Positions 43,901 to 52,320 of a DNA stretch of 64,000 nucleotides are shown piece after piece. The stretch covers positions 372,001 through 436,000 of the forward strand of contig NZ_PVTJ01000005.1 in NCBI RefSeq assembly GCF_003002955.1, in the 5' to 3' direction. Position 1 is the stretch's first letter; every line of letters begins with the position of its first letter. The notes under the pieces were generated by a model. That model saw only the letters and a list, made by a program, of their open reading frames with translations. It searched no databases and was not told the origin of the DNA. The DNA is from Glycomyces artemisiae. GTDB taxonomy: Bacteria; Actinomycetota; Actinomycetes; Mycobacteriales; Micromonosporaceae. The position numbers and the translations under genes were made by a program.

Positions 43901-44595
43901 AAGGTGTCGATGAGGAGATGCACCGAGCCGTGCTTGTCGCGGAGGCGCTCCAGGGCCTTGACGATGCCCGACTCCGGCTCGGGAACGGCGGCGGCGCGGG
44001 CGAAGGCCGCGTCCGCCCCTTGCACCTCGGTCAGGTCTTCGGTGGAGCCGATGCGGCCGCATGCTACGGCCACGACGACTCCGCCGCCTGGCCTCCGGGG
44101 TTCTGCCAGCTTCTCGGCCGCCTGCTTGAGGAGGATGCTCTTGCCGAGGCCCCCTTCACCGATCGCGAAGACGATGCGGCCGGTGCCCTCGTCCCAGTCC
44201 GGGACCTTGTCCCGCACCAGGCCGAGCCGGTCGACGATCGGAAGGGCGAAGGACTGGATGGAGTCCAGTCCGCCAAGGAAGTGCCGCCCGGGACTGGGAG
44301 CCGGCTTCTGCCCGGGCTGCTTCAGAAGCTTGTCCTTCTCGCTCCGGGCCGCCCAGTACAGGGCGTCCCAGTCGGTTCCGGGCATCCGGACCTGGTTGGA
44401 CCGGAGCAATGCTTTCATCTTCTGCCAGGTCGGCGGCTTGGGCACGGTCTTGCCCTTCTTCGTGTCCGACCACGTGCCCCTGGAGACGCCGCTCAGATCC
44501 GCGGCACCACGCTCGCCGTGGTCGATGCGGGCCAGGGCCTCGCCGATCGCCGTCCTGAACGCGCGCTGCTCAGCATCCGGGGGGTTCTCGGCCAT
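40972..44595 (-). CDS. Large HTH-STAND ATPase, probable conflict/defence protein
   Basis: A 1207-residue protein. Residues 1-85 hold a helix-turn-helix-like segment (LSGVSRGTWSDTKKGKTVP, then WQKMKALLR) of the type found before signalling ATPases. A STAND ATPase follows with Walker A AIGEGGLGKSILLKQ and Walker B VHLLIDTLD, a sensor region (LFATCRKREYSEL) and a winged-helix-like part (VLDRGGRYEFFHQTFAEFAIA). About 700 helical residues of unknown, repeat-like sensor come last. ATG 44595 has GGAGG four bases upstream. It diverges from a GT4 gene and an NB-ARC-TPR gene, an arrangement that suggests one conflict system. No recognised nuclease or pore domain is attached. Confidence 0.72.
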   Translation of the reverse strand: MAENPPDAEQRAFRTAIGEALARIDHGERGAADLSGVSRGTWSDTKKGKTVPKPPTWQKMKALLRSNQVRMPGTDWDALYWAARSEKDKLLKQPGQKPAPSPGRHFLGGLDSIQSFALPIVDRLGLVRDKVPDWDEGTGRIVFAIGEGGLGKSILLKQAAEKLAEPRRPGGGVVVAVACGRIGSTEDLTEVQGADAAFARAAAVPEPESGIVKALERLRDKHGSVHLLIDTLDVVATEHTAHALRELLRRCARHARLFATCRKREYSELFTPDPGAPWNDGEPPALITMPDLSEDEIVEWAERYVSELDLPLPQRERFIGSLSDPARARTIKRICAVPLRLAMTCRLFSDKGRLPADLTITGLYEAYWIQRIARDRHNMRTSRSKRQEGAAFALAELVLDLNPDRLTLAVALDGWDASIGALVSDGVVLDRGGRYEFFHQTFAEFAIAVLLAQRAEDARLVLLRSELDDASSRMWPIALHLMLLQETPESRHEELLQYVPIDSPLGSQYHLLSASTRGVPERLEAVFAQIARRDDVLMRSMAGLLGDAHPDCAEAALTICIWFLTSHSDRYLIDISRAIGALLLHLPPEQQRDRLATTLDLIEDIRPGIPMDTWVNVPYYLVEYLCKVEMDSALFSLLCKRYEQLGPRGQRELLTAALKSRAAEPSRIAVLAEPMLSASPPDIGSAEGVELLRWCMDDPGVRQKFGWGDWTVLLETELPDPWDAMQIRLVRELCRDDGIRDELMSLVLSDAPVSFPKRWTNTAKFVADDFPSEVGTALGGIPGDAGRSAIGKALALAKHVSGVLPKQDRLALIEAFIPHTSADPRQVWTALIQLAGADVDLHEELLDSFYRADREMHPLQSGEKPNGDWTAVRLSPIGSWLRTAPVEFLFRQRERFRTMLPAAGGDEMLRRARFEGRIAHLDQQARAWLSDQIMKGTNASAALRGLEEADRTEQEPDTATTAWRCALLRTPHTDVAIKLANFLADPDATPGTLLSGLTLDTDGSETPLSDLLTAAATGRLKAALDSGEHTNLVKALLSLVFRIDESHPLDPELVKEIVTGTAAPVIRLNAEPRPFWPGESASEASTSFARWSTSVRKIGLIRLPFEDIRPTVESVLTGWDCAGLGTPNRRRTASLIRSVLDRSPNFAAWLEKRLWPAATSATKHAIAEAIVIHERAVPGNRALRLSQREDCPHDVRMFIHKKLETQT

Positions 44596-44612
44596 CGGAC
44601 CTCCGGGGGCGC

Positions 44613-44644
44613 GGATGTCCGGGCCGGATGTCCGGGCCGGACAT
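44613..44644. promoter_or_regulatory. Tandem repeat and palindrome in front of the STAND gene
   Basis: GGATGTCCGGGCC occurs twice in tandem (44613-44625 and 44626-44638), and the second copy with GGACAT forms the palindrome ATGTCCGG-G-CCGGACAT (44628-44644). It ends 18 bases upstream of the ATG, so it fits an operator, perhaps for the HTH of the STAND protein itself. Confidence 0.4.
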
Positions 44645-44725
44645 TGTCGTTTCGCTGACGATGATCGCCTTCTATGGTAGAGACCCGCGCGGCGCTGTCC
44701 GGACCTGTGCGGACGATCGAGGATA

Positions 44726-46000
44726 ATGTGGATACCACCGGAAAACCTGGATGCTGGCAGCATGAACGCTCGATCGAACTCGCAGACTGCGAGCTTGGCG
44801 ACGGGAATCCGTCCGGTCCGGGTCTTCATCGTGGCGCAGGAGTGGCGCTCCGCGCACGGGGGCCTGGCCACGATGAACCGGTCGCTGAGCATCGCCCTCG
44901 CCGCAGCGGGCGCGTCCGTCGTCTGCCTGATGCCCGAGGTGCGCCGGGAGGACTACGAGGACGCCGCAGCGCACGATGTCATCCTGATCGAGGCCCGGCC
45001 GGTTCCCGGAGGCACCGCGCAGCAGGCCATGCTCCGCAAGCCGGTGCTGCCCCACGGCTGGCGGCCGGACCTGGTCATCGGGCACGGCCGAGTGACCGGA
45101 CCCGAGGCGCTGGGCCTCACCCAGGACTTTTTCGGCGAGGCCAAGCGGCTTCAGGTCGTCCATGTCGCCCCGGACGAGATCGAATGGTGGAAGGAAGGCC
45201 GGACCGACGACGCCGGGGTGCGGGCGCAGGCGCGCACGGAGCTCGAACTCGACCTCGCCGTCAGCGCGCACCGGACCGTGGCGGTGGGCCCGCGCCTTCA
45301 TGCCCGGATGCGCCGCGACCTGTCAGTGCACGACGGCGTCCCCGAACCCGTGCGGCTGGACCCCGGGTTCGACCACACTGATCTCGACGTCGTGCGGACC
45401 CCGCCACCGGGCGGACCGGACCAAGTGCTGCTCATGGGCAGGATCGAGGACTACGAGATCAAGGGGGTCGGACTCGCCGCGCAGGCACTCGCCCACGCCA
45501 TGCGGCTGCGCGGCCCCGCCGCCCCGAAGATCGAACTGCTCGTGCGCGGTGCCCCGCCCGGCGAGAGCGCGGCATTGCGTGAACGCCTCATCATCGAACT
45601 CGGGGATGCGGCCATGCAGGTGACGGTGCGGCCCTTCACCACCGACCAGTCCGCGCTGCGGCACGACCTGCTGCGGGCGAGCCTGCTCCTCATGCCCTCG
45701 TCGGCCGAGGGCTACGGCCTGGTCGGCCTGGAGGGGATCACAGCCGGCACCCCGGTCCTCCTCAGCGGCCAGAGCGGACTGGGCCAATCGCTGAGCGGGG
45801 TGGTCTATCCCGCAGGAGCGACAGGTCCGGTCGTCCCGGTGACGTCCGACCCGACCGAGGACGCCGACCGGTGGGGCCACCGGATCGCCGCTGTGCTCGA
45901 AGACCGGGACGCCGCGTTCAGGAGGGCCGATTGGCTGAAGCGCGAACTCGCTGCGAAGTGGACTTGGAAGAGCGCCGCCGAGGACCTCCTCTCCCTGTGA
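44726..46000 (+). CDS. GT4-like glycosyltransferase in the STAND cassette
   Basis: A 424-residue GT-B protein: N-terminal half RVFIVAQEWRSAHGGLATMNRSLS with the glycine-rich loop, VIGHGRVTGPEAL, and donor half VLLMGRIEDYEIKGVGLAAQAL with the EX7E motif in SAEGYGLVGLEGI. It is therefore a plausible active retaining glycosyltransferase. Start may be ATG 44726 (GAGG nearby) or ATG 44762; GATAAT at 44721-44726 could be a -10 box, which would favour the second. Sandwiched between two STAND genes, it is inferred to be the toxic or modifying effector, or a sensor, of a conflict system rather than a cell-wall enzyme. Confidence 0.75.
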   Translation: MWIPPENLDAGSMNARSNSQTASLATGIRPVRVFIVAQEWRSAHGGLATMNRSLSIALAAAGASVVCLMPEVRREDYEDAAAHDVILIEARPVPGGTAQQAMLRKPVLPHGWRPDLVIGHGRVTGPEALGLTQDFFGEAKRLQVVHVAPDEIEWWKEGRTDDAGVRAQARTELELDLAVSAHRTVAVGPRLHARMRRDLSVHDGVPEPVRLDPGFDHTDLDVVRTPPPGGPDQVLLMGRIEDYEIKGVGLAAQALAHAMRLRGPAAPKIELLVRGAPPGESAALRERLIIELGDAAMQVTVRPFTTDQSALRHDLLRASLLLMPSSAEGYGLVGLEGITAGTPVLLSGQSGLGQSLSGVVYPAGATGPVVPVTSDPTEDADRWGHRIAAVLEDRDAAFRRADWLKRELAAKWTWKSAAEDLLSL

Positions 46001-46079
46001 CGCAACAGGCGGTCGAGGAGAGCGCGGCACCGGTCCGCGGCAGTAGCATTGGAGGGCCGACGCGACTCGGAGGAACCCC

Positions 46080-48458
46080 ATGCAGCCCGATGGAGCACGA
46101 CCGCGACCTGCCGCGACCGCCTTCGAGAACGAGTTCCACGGCAAGGTCCGCGATATCGTCCAGATTGGACATGTCAGCGAGTTCCGTTTAGCGTCCGGTG
46201 ACAAGTGCTCCGATTCGGCGCCGATCCGCGTGGGCACCGTGCCGGAGCTGGTGGCGGCCCGGCAGCATCGACGGCTCGACGAACGGCTCTCGGAAACCAT
46301 GGGCGGCAAGGCGAACTGCCTGATCCTCTCCGGCATGGGCGGCGCCGGGAAGACCCAGGCCGCCGCGGCCTACGCCCGCCGTCAATGGCGCAGCGGCGCG
46401 GTCGACCTCCTCGTCTGGGTGAACGCGGCCTCCCGCGACGCGGTCATCGCGGCCTACGCGCAGGCCGCGGCCGAGGTCGGGGAGGCCGTCACGGACGAGA
46501 TCGAGGCGAACGCCGCCAAGTTCCACGCCTGGCTCGACCGGCCCCTCGGGCGCCGCTGGCTCGTGGTCCTCGACGACCTGCAAGATCCGGTCGACCTCAA
46601 TGGACTCTGGCCTCCGCCGAACCCGGACGGGCGCGTCGTCGTCACCACCCGCCGCCGCGACGCTGCGCTCGACGGGGCCGGACGCGACCGCGCCACCGCC
46701 GACCTGTTCACCGAGTCCGAGAGCCTCGCGTTCCTCCGCGAGCGCCTTGGCGGCGACGCTGCGCGCCTTGTCGGCGCCGGCGACCTGGCCGCGGATCTCG
46801 GTCACCTCCCGCTGGCGCTCGCGCAGGCCGCCGCGTTCGTCCTCGACCAGCCGGGTATGACCTGCGGCGAATACCGCGGCCTGCTCGCCGACCGCTCGAT
46901 CGCGCTGGCGCACCTGCGACCCGAATCGCTGCCCGACGGCCACGACCGGGCGGTCGCCGCGGCGTGGTCGCTGTCGATCGGACTCGCCGACTCGTCGCGG
47001 CCGACCGGCTCCGCCACGAAACTCCTGCGGGTGTTGAGCCTCCTCGACCCCAACGGAATCCCGGTCGCCGCCGTACATTCATCCATAGCGGATTTGATGA
47101 CGGCACGGCGCCTGCTCGGGCGGCTGCGACAGATGAGCCTCATCGAGTACGACGGCGACGTGATCCGCGTCCACGCCCTGGTCCAACGTGCGGTCTACGA
47201 CGAGACCCCTGCGAGCGAGCGGGCCGAGGCCGCCCTAGCCGCGGCGGATGGCCTCCTCCAAGCCTGGCCTGTTCCCGAACGCAACTCCGCGTTCACTGCG
47301 ATGCTGCGCTCGAACGTCGCCTACCTGTGGCGCAGCGCGGAACCGGAACTGCTCGGCGACGGCGTCCACGAACTGCTCTTCCGGGCCGGCGACAGCCTCG
47401 GCGACCACGGCCGCACCGAACAGGCCCGGGCCTACTTCGAATGGCTCGGCGACGCCGCCACAGTGGTCCTCGGCGGCGCGCACGCGGACGTCATGAGGGT
47501 ACGGGCGCGGACTGCCCACTGGCAGAAGGAGTCCGGAGACATCGTAGGAGCGTTCAGAACACTGGCCGGGCTGCTGCCGTCATGCAGTGCAGCCCTCGGG
47601 CCGACGCACCCGCTCACGTTTGAAATCCGCATCAGCCTGGCACTGCGCGCCGGCGAATCCGGCGACGAACACGGCGCCGCCCGCGCCCTCGAAGCAGTGG
47701 TTGCGGAACAACGCGGCCTCCTCGGGCCGGACCATCCCGGCACCCTGGAGGCCCGCTTCGGGCTCGCGCGGTGGCGCGGCCGGGCCGGGGACCGGGCGTA
47801 CGTGATCGACGTGCTCCGGAGGCTGGAAGCGGAGTACCGCGCCAAGCTCGGTCCGGACGATCCGAGCACCTTGGCCGTCCGCTCCAGCCTCGCCCGCTGG
47901 CTTGGGCGCACCGGCGACCTCGCGGCAGCCGTCAACGGATACGAGCACCTGCTCGCCGACTGGACCCGCGTCTTCGGCGCCCGCCACCCCGGCACCCTCA
48001 ACGCCCGCTACCACCTCGCCACCTGGACGGGCAGGTCCGGGCGGCGGACCGAAGCCGTCGCCATGCTGGAGCGGCTGGTGCCCGACATCGCGGCGGTCCA
48101 CGGCCCGTCGCACGCCAGAACACTCCGCGCCCGCGCCAGCCTCGCCTGCTGGTACGGCGAATGCGGTGAACCGCGCCGGGCCTGGACCGCGCTGGCCGGA
48201 CTCGTCCCGGTCCAGATCGAGGTGCTGGGCCCCGAGCACCCCTACACCTTCAAGTCCCGCCACAACATCGGTCGCCTCCAGAAGCAGGCCGGCGACCGGG
48301 ACGCCGCTCAAGCCACATTGGAAGCGCTCATCGAGGACCGCCGCCGCGTCCTCGGCGACGACCACCCCACTGTCCGGTCGACCCAGAAGGACCTTGACTC
48401 CCTCAGCGCGGGAGAGGAACCCGCGGCGGCGGTCGACGCTTTCCTGCGCGATCGCTGA
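46080..48458 (+). CDS. NB-ARC / TPR STAND protein with N-terminal amyloid (RHIM-like) motif
   Basis: A 792-residue protein. Residues 17-37 read NEFHGKVRDIVQIGHVSEF, close to the N-x-x-x-G-x-V-x-x-x-VVQ-x-G-x-V/I pattern of bacterial RHIM-like amyloid signalling motifs. Then comes an NB-ARC ATPase (Walker A GMGGAGKTQ, Walker B RWLVVLDDL, GLPLAL-like LGHLPLALAQAA) and about 450 residues of TPR repeats with recurring LGPxHPxTLxxR units, at least seven. ATG 46080 has GGAGG six bases upstream and TAGCAT (46044-46049) as a possible own promoter. Amyloid-motif STANDs pass their signal to an effector carrying the same motif; none is obvious in the neighbouring GT4 protein. Confidence 0.82.
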   Translation: MQPDGARPRPAATAFENEFHGKVRDIVQIGHVSEFRLASGDKCSDSAPIRVGTVPELVAARQHRRLDERLSETMGGKANCLILSGMGGAGKTQAAAAYARRQWRSGAVDLLVWVNAASRDAVIAAYAQAAAEVGEAVTDEIEANAAKFHAWLDRPLGRRWLVVLDDLQDPVDLNGLWPPPNPDGRVVVTTRRRDAALDGAGRDRATADLFTESESLAFLRERLGGDAARLVGAGDLAADLGHLPLALAQAAAFVLDQPGMTCGEYRGLLADRSIALAHLRPESLPDGHDRAVAAAWSLSIGLADSSRPTGSATKLLRVLSLLDPNGIPVAAVHSSIADLMTARRLLGRLRQMSLIEYDGDVIRVHALVQRAVYDETPASERAEAALAAADGLLQAWPVPERNSAFTAMLRSNVAYLWRSAEPELLGDGVHELLFRAGDSLGDHGRTEQARAYFEWLGDAATVVLGGAHADVMRVRARTAHWQKESGDIVGAFRTLAGLLPSCSAALGPTHPLTFEIRISLALRAGESGDEHGAARALEAVVAEQRGLLGPDHPGTLEARFGLARWRGRAGDRAYVIDVLRRLEAEYRAKLGPDDPSTLAVRSSLARWLGRTGDLAAAVNGYEHLLADWTRVFGARHPGTLNARYHLATWTGRSGRRTEAVAMLERLVPDIAAVHGPSHARTLRARASLACWYGECGEPRRAWTALAGLVPVQIEVLGPEHPYTFKSRHNIGRLQKQAGDRDAAQATLEALIEDRRRVLGDDHPTVRSTQKDLDSLSAGEEPAAAVDAFLRDR

Positions 48459-48534
48459 GCCGTTCGGGTGAGATCGCCCCGGTGGCGACGTTCCCGGCCC
48501 CGGACGAGTCCAGCTTCGTCAACGGCGCCGCGGC

Positions 48535-49671
48535 TCAGCGGAGGGGACGGTAGAACTCGCGCAGGTCCTGCACGAGGAGGTCGGGGGCCTCCATGGCCGC
48601 GAAGTGCCCGCCGCGGTCGAACTCGGACCAGTGGACGATCCGGTGCGAGCGTTCGAGGAGCCCGCGAACCGCCGGGTCGGTCGGGAAGACGGCGACGCCG
48701 GTGGGCACGTCCGAGCGCGGGGCCGCGGGCTCGTCGCGGACGGCCCGGTACTGGTGCGCCGAGGTCGCGCCGGTGCCGGTGAGCCAGTACAGGGTGACGT
48801 TCGTGAGCAGCTGGTCGACGTCGACGGCGTGCTCGGGCAGCCGGGCCGCCGGGTCGGTCCAGTCGTGGAACTTGTCGACGGCCCACGCGAGCTGCCCGAC
48901 GGGGGAGTCGTTGAGCGCGTAGGCGATCGTCTGCGGCTTCGTGGACTGGAGGTCCGCGTACCCGGTGCCGTGGCGCACCAGGTCCCGCACCGATTCGAGC
49001 CGGGCGCGCTCGTCGGCCGCGAGCGACGCGAGGCCGGGGTCGTCCGGCGGCGGGAGTTCGAGGCCGCCGTTGATGTGGACGCCGACGACCCGGTCGGGGG
49101 CGAGGCGCCCGAGGGCCGGGGAGACCTTCGAGCCGGTGTCGCCGCCGTGCGCGCCGAACCGGTCGTAGCCGAGCCGGTCCATGAGCGCGAGCCAGGCGCG
49201 GGCGATGCGGGCGTGGTCCCAGTCGGGCGCGGACAGCGGGGTGGAGAACGCGAACCCGGGCAGGGACGGGGCTACGACGTGGAACGCGTCGGCGGGGTCG
49301 CCGCCGTGTGCGCGCGGGTCGGTGAGCGGGCCGAGGATCTTCGTGAACTCGACGACCGATCCGGGCCAGCCGTGGGTGATCACGAGCGGGAGCGCGTCGG
49401 GCTCGGGCGAGCGCACGTGCAGGAAGTGGATGCGCTGGCCGTCGATCTCGGTGAGGCCCTGGGGGAACGCGTTCAGGGACGCTTCGTGGGTCCGCCAGTC
49501 GTAGTCGTGGAGCCAGTGGTCGGCGAGGCGGCGCAGGTGCAGGACCGGGACGCCGCTCGCCCAGCCCGGTTCGGGGCTGGCGGCGGGCCAGCGCGTCAGG
49601 CGCAGGCGGTCGTGCAGGTCGTCGAGCGCGGCCTGCGGGACGTCGATGCGGAATGCGGCGATCGATTCCAT
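48535..49671 (-). CDS. Epoxide hydrolase (EHN-type alpha/beta hydrolase)
   Basis: A 378-residue enzyme with the epoxide-hydrolase N-terminal region (FRIDVPQAALDDLHDRLRLTRWP), oxyanion motif THGWPGSVVEF, nucleophile Asp in AHGGDTGSK, and the late His in DRGGHFAAMEAPDLL. Family members hydrate epoxides of hydrophobic compounds; juvenile-hormone-epoxide-hydrolase-like bacterial copies are mostly of unknown substrate. It is convergent with the NB-ARC gene and monocistronic. RBS GGAGGAG is rather far (about ten bases) from ATG 49671. Confidence 0.88.
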   Translation of the reverse strand: MESIAAFRIDVPQAALDDLHDRLRLTRWPAASPEPGWASGVPVLHLRRLADHWLHDYDWRTHEASLNAFPQGLTEIDGQRIHFLHVRSPEPDALPLVITHGWPGSVVEFTKILGPLTDPRAHGGDPADAFHVVAPSLPGFAFSTPLSAPDWDHARIARAWLALMDRLGYDRFGAHGGDTGSKVSPALGRLAPDRVVGVHINGGLELPPPDDPGLASLAADERARLESVRDLVRHGTGYADLQSTKPQTIAYALNDSPVGQLAWAVDKFHDWTDPAARLPEHAVDVDQLLTNVTLYWLTGTGATSAHQYRAVRDEPAAPRSDVPTGVAVFPTDPAVRGLLERSHRIVHWSEFDRGGHFAAMEAPDLLVQDLREFYRPLR

Positions 49672-49775
49672 TGGCGGTGCTCTCCTCCGGGCCTCGGCAA
49701 GCGGATTCGGCGTTCCCCGAACGCGGTCTCGGTTCCATTCTCCATGCCGCGCAGGTGCTCGAAGGCCTGCAGCGG

Positions 49776-50828
49776 TCAGTGAGCGTCGGCGGCCGCTCCG
49801 GGTGCGGCGATCGAGCCGCGGGCTCGGAGGGGCATCGGGACGCGCTCGACCCCGGCCGCGGCCGCCGCGGGGGCGAGCAGGGCATCGATGGCCCTCCGTC
49901 CGAGCTCGTAGTGGGGGAGGGCGACCGTGGTGAGGCCGGGCCGGAGCCAGCCCGCGAGCTGGTGGTCGTCGAAGGAGACCACCGAGAAGTCTTGGGGCAC
50001 GCGGAATCCGGCTTCCTGGATCGCCTGGTACGCGCCGAGGGCCAGGCGGTCGTTGAAGCAGAGGATCGCCCCGTCGGCGACCCCCGACCGCAGGAGCGCC
50101 GCGGTCGCCCGCCAGCCGTCCTCGGGCAGCCAGATGCCGCACCGCCGGCCGCTCGCGGGTTCGAGTCCGGCGCCGCCGAGTTCCTGGAGGATGCCCTCCA
50201 GGCGCTCCCGCCCAGCGATGGTCAGCGGCGGCACGTCGTCGAGCGTGGGGCCGGCGCCGATGAGGTGGATCTTGCGGTGGCCGGCGTCGAGGAGCGCGCG
50301 CGCGGCGGCGCGGCCCGCGCCGATCTCGTCGGGTATGACGACGGGGACCTGGGCCCGGGGCTCGGCGGGGACGGTGTTGAGGAACACGAGGGGGCGGCCG
50401 ACTCCACTGGGGACGGGTCGCTCGCGGGTGAACATGGAGGCGATGACGATCCCGTCGACCTGCCGGTCCACCATGGCTTGGATGAGGCGGGCCTGTTCGT
50501 CCTCGGACCCTTCGGACTCGCCGATGAAGAGCATGTGGTCGTGCCGGCGCGCGCCTTCGAGCGCGCCCTTGATCATGTCGCCCGCGAGCTGCGACGTCGC
50601 CACCGTGTCGGAGATGAAGCCGAAGGTGCGGCTGAGGCCGGTCCGGAGGACCTGCGACGCCGCGTTGGGGCGGTACGCCAGCTCGGCGGCGACCTGGCGC
50701 ACCCGCTGCTGGACGGGTTCGGAGATCCGCAGCTCGTCGCCGCGGTCCGACAGGACCAGCGATGCCGTCGTGCGGGACACGCCCGCGGCCTTGGCGACGT
50801 CGGCGAGGGTGACTCGCTTCTGGTGCAC
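49776..50828 (-). CDS. LacI-family regulator of the adjacent sugar importer
   Basis: A 350-residue regulator with HTH VTLADVAKAAGVSRTTASLVLSD and hinge NAASQVLRTG, then a sugar-sensor domain (FGFISDTVATSQLAG to FSVVSFDDHQLAGWLRPGLTT). GTG 50828 has GAAGG seven bases upstream. It diverges from the ABC operon at 50965 and its probable operator GCTAACTCGGTTTAGC lies in between. Confidence 0.88.
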   Translation of the reverse strand: MHQKRVTLADVAKAAGVSRTTASLVLSDRGDELRISEPVQQRVRQVAAELAYRPNAASQVLRTGLSRTFGFISDTVATSQLAGDMIKGALEGARRHDHMLFIGESEGSEDEQARLIQAMVDRQVDGIVIASMFTRERPVPSGVGRPLVFLNTVPAEPRAQVPVVIPDEIGAGRAAARALLDAGHRKIHLIGAGPTLDDVPPLTIAGRERLEGILQELGGAGLEPASGRRCGIWLPEDGWRATAALLRSGVADGAILCFNDRLALGAYQAIQEAGFRVPQDFSVVSFDDHQLAGWLRPGLTTVALPHYELGRRAIDALLAPAAAAAGVERVPMPLRARGSIAAPGAAADAH

Positions 50829-50863
50829 GTGAGGTCCTTCCGTACGCCGGGGTCTCCGGGGAG

Positions 50864-50916
50864 TTGACAAAACACAGCTCCGTCTCGCAGTATAGGCGTT
50901 GCTAACTCGGTTTAGC
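50864..50916 (+). promoter_or_regulatory. Promoter and LacI-type palindrome ahead of the second sugar importer
   Basis: TTGACA (50864-50869) and a -10 candidate in CAGTATAGG (50888-50896) are followed by the palindrome GCTAACTCGGTTTAGC (50901-50916), placed at the expected transcript start. The spacing of the two boxes depends on which -10 register is used. Confidence 0.55.
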
Positions 50917-50964
50917 TCGACGGCGGCGCCCTCCGCCGATCCCTCTGGATGAAAGGGGACAACG

Positions 50965-52320
50965 ATGTCTCGCATCAGGAAGACCCGTCGGCGCGCCCTG
51001 GCCGTCTCGGGCGTCGCCTTCTCGGCCGCCGTCGCCCTCGCCGCCTGCGCCCCTCCCGGGAGCGACGGCGCCGACGACGCCTCGACCCGGCTGACCGGCG
51101 ACCCGACCTGCGGCGAGGACGCGGTCGTGCTCGACGCGTACTTCGAGACCGGATTCCCCCTCCCCGGGGCGCTCGCCGAGGAGTTCACGCGCCAGTACCC
51201 GAACGTCACCTTCGACATCCGCGAAGACCAGTTCGCCGTCATCACGCAGAACGCGCCGCGAACCCTTCAGGACTCCCCGCCGGACCTCATGCGGCTGCCG
51301 CAGATGTCCGAACTCGCCTCCGACGGGCTCCTCCTCGACCTCGACCCGTACGCGGAGGCGTTCGGCTGGGACGCATGGCCCGCCTCGCAGCTTGAGCAGA
51401 TGCGCGTCGACGAGGACGGGAGCCGCGGCGACGGCCCGCTCTACGCGATGGGCCTCGGCTACTCGATGACCGGCGTGTTCTACAACAAGGAGCTCGCGGC
51501 GCAGATCGGGATGACCGAGCCCCCGGCGACCCTCGCGGAGCTCGACGGCTACCTCGCCGCCGCCCGCGACGCCGGCATCACGCCCGTCTCGCAGTTCAAC
51601 GGCGGCGCCACCGGGGGCCTCGCCTTCCCGCTCCAAGCGCTCATGGCCTCGTACGGCGACACGGCCGCCGTCAACGACTGGATCTACCAGAAGCCCGGCG
51701 CCGACATCGACACGCCAGAGAACCTCGCCGCCGCCGAGCACCTCGCCGGGTGGATCGACGAAGGCTACTTCGCGGACGACGTCAACTCGATCGACTACGC
51801 GCAGATGATGAGCCGGTTCATCGACGGCGAGTCGCTGTTCATGTTCAACGGGGACTGGGAGTCGGGCAACCTCGACGCGCAGATGCCCGGCGGCGCCGGC
51901 TTCTTCCTGATGCCCCCGATCGAGGCGGGCGGCGCGATCGGCGCCATGTCCGCTCCGGCCACCTACGGGATCGCCGCCACCGCCGAGCACGCCGAGTGCG
52001 CCGCGTTCTTCCTGAACTGGGCGGCGACCGATGAGGAAGCGCGGACCATCGAGGTCGAGACCGGCGGCTCGCACCCGATGGGCCCCGCCGACGGCGTCAT
52101 GCCCGAGGTCGCCGAAGGCTCCGTCACCGCCGCGACGCTCGCAGCGGGCGCGGCCATCAGCGAAGCGGACGGGGCGATGGACTTCATCGCCAACGCCACC
52201 GGTGCGATCTACGCCCAGAGCTGGACCCCCAACCTCCAGAAGCTGGTCGCAGGAGAGCAGACGCCCGCGGGCCTGCTCGAATCGGTGCAGGCCGACTACG
52301 AATCGCAGGTCGGAGACTAG
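50965..52320 (+). CDS. Sugar ABC transporter substrate-binding lipoprotein
   Basis: A 451-residue family 1 binding protein with lipobox VALAAC (Cys about 28), binding fold from VVLDAYFETGFPLPGALAEEF, and the late YGIAATAEHAECAAFFLNWAATDEEA. It delivers an oligosaccharide to the permeases directly downstream (the next start follows the stop without a gap). Ligand unknown; no glycosidase is in this operon. Confidence 0.9.
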   Translation: MSRIRKTRRRALAVSGVAFSAAVALAACAPPGSDGADDASTRLTGDPTCGEDAVVLDAYFETGFPLPGALAEEFTRQYPNVTFDIREDQFAVITQNAPRTLQDSPPDLMRLPQMSELASDGLLLDLDPYAEAFGWDAWPASQLEQMRVDEDGSRGDGPLYAMGLGYSMTGVFYNKELAAQIGMTEPPATLAELDGYLAAARDAGITPVSQFNGGATGGLAFPLQALMASYGDTAAVNDWIYQKPGADIDTPENLAAAEHLAGWIDEGYFADDVNSIDYAQMMSRFIDGESLFMFNGDWESGNLDAQMPGGAGFFLMPPIEAGGAIGAMSAPATYGIAATAEHAECAAFFLNWAATDEEARTIEVETGGSHPMGPADGVMPEVAEGSVTAATLAAGAAISEADGAMDFIANATGAIYAQSWTPNLQKLVAGEQTPAGLLESVQADYESQVGD

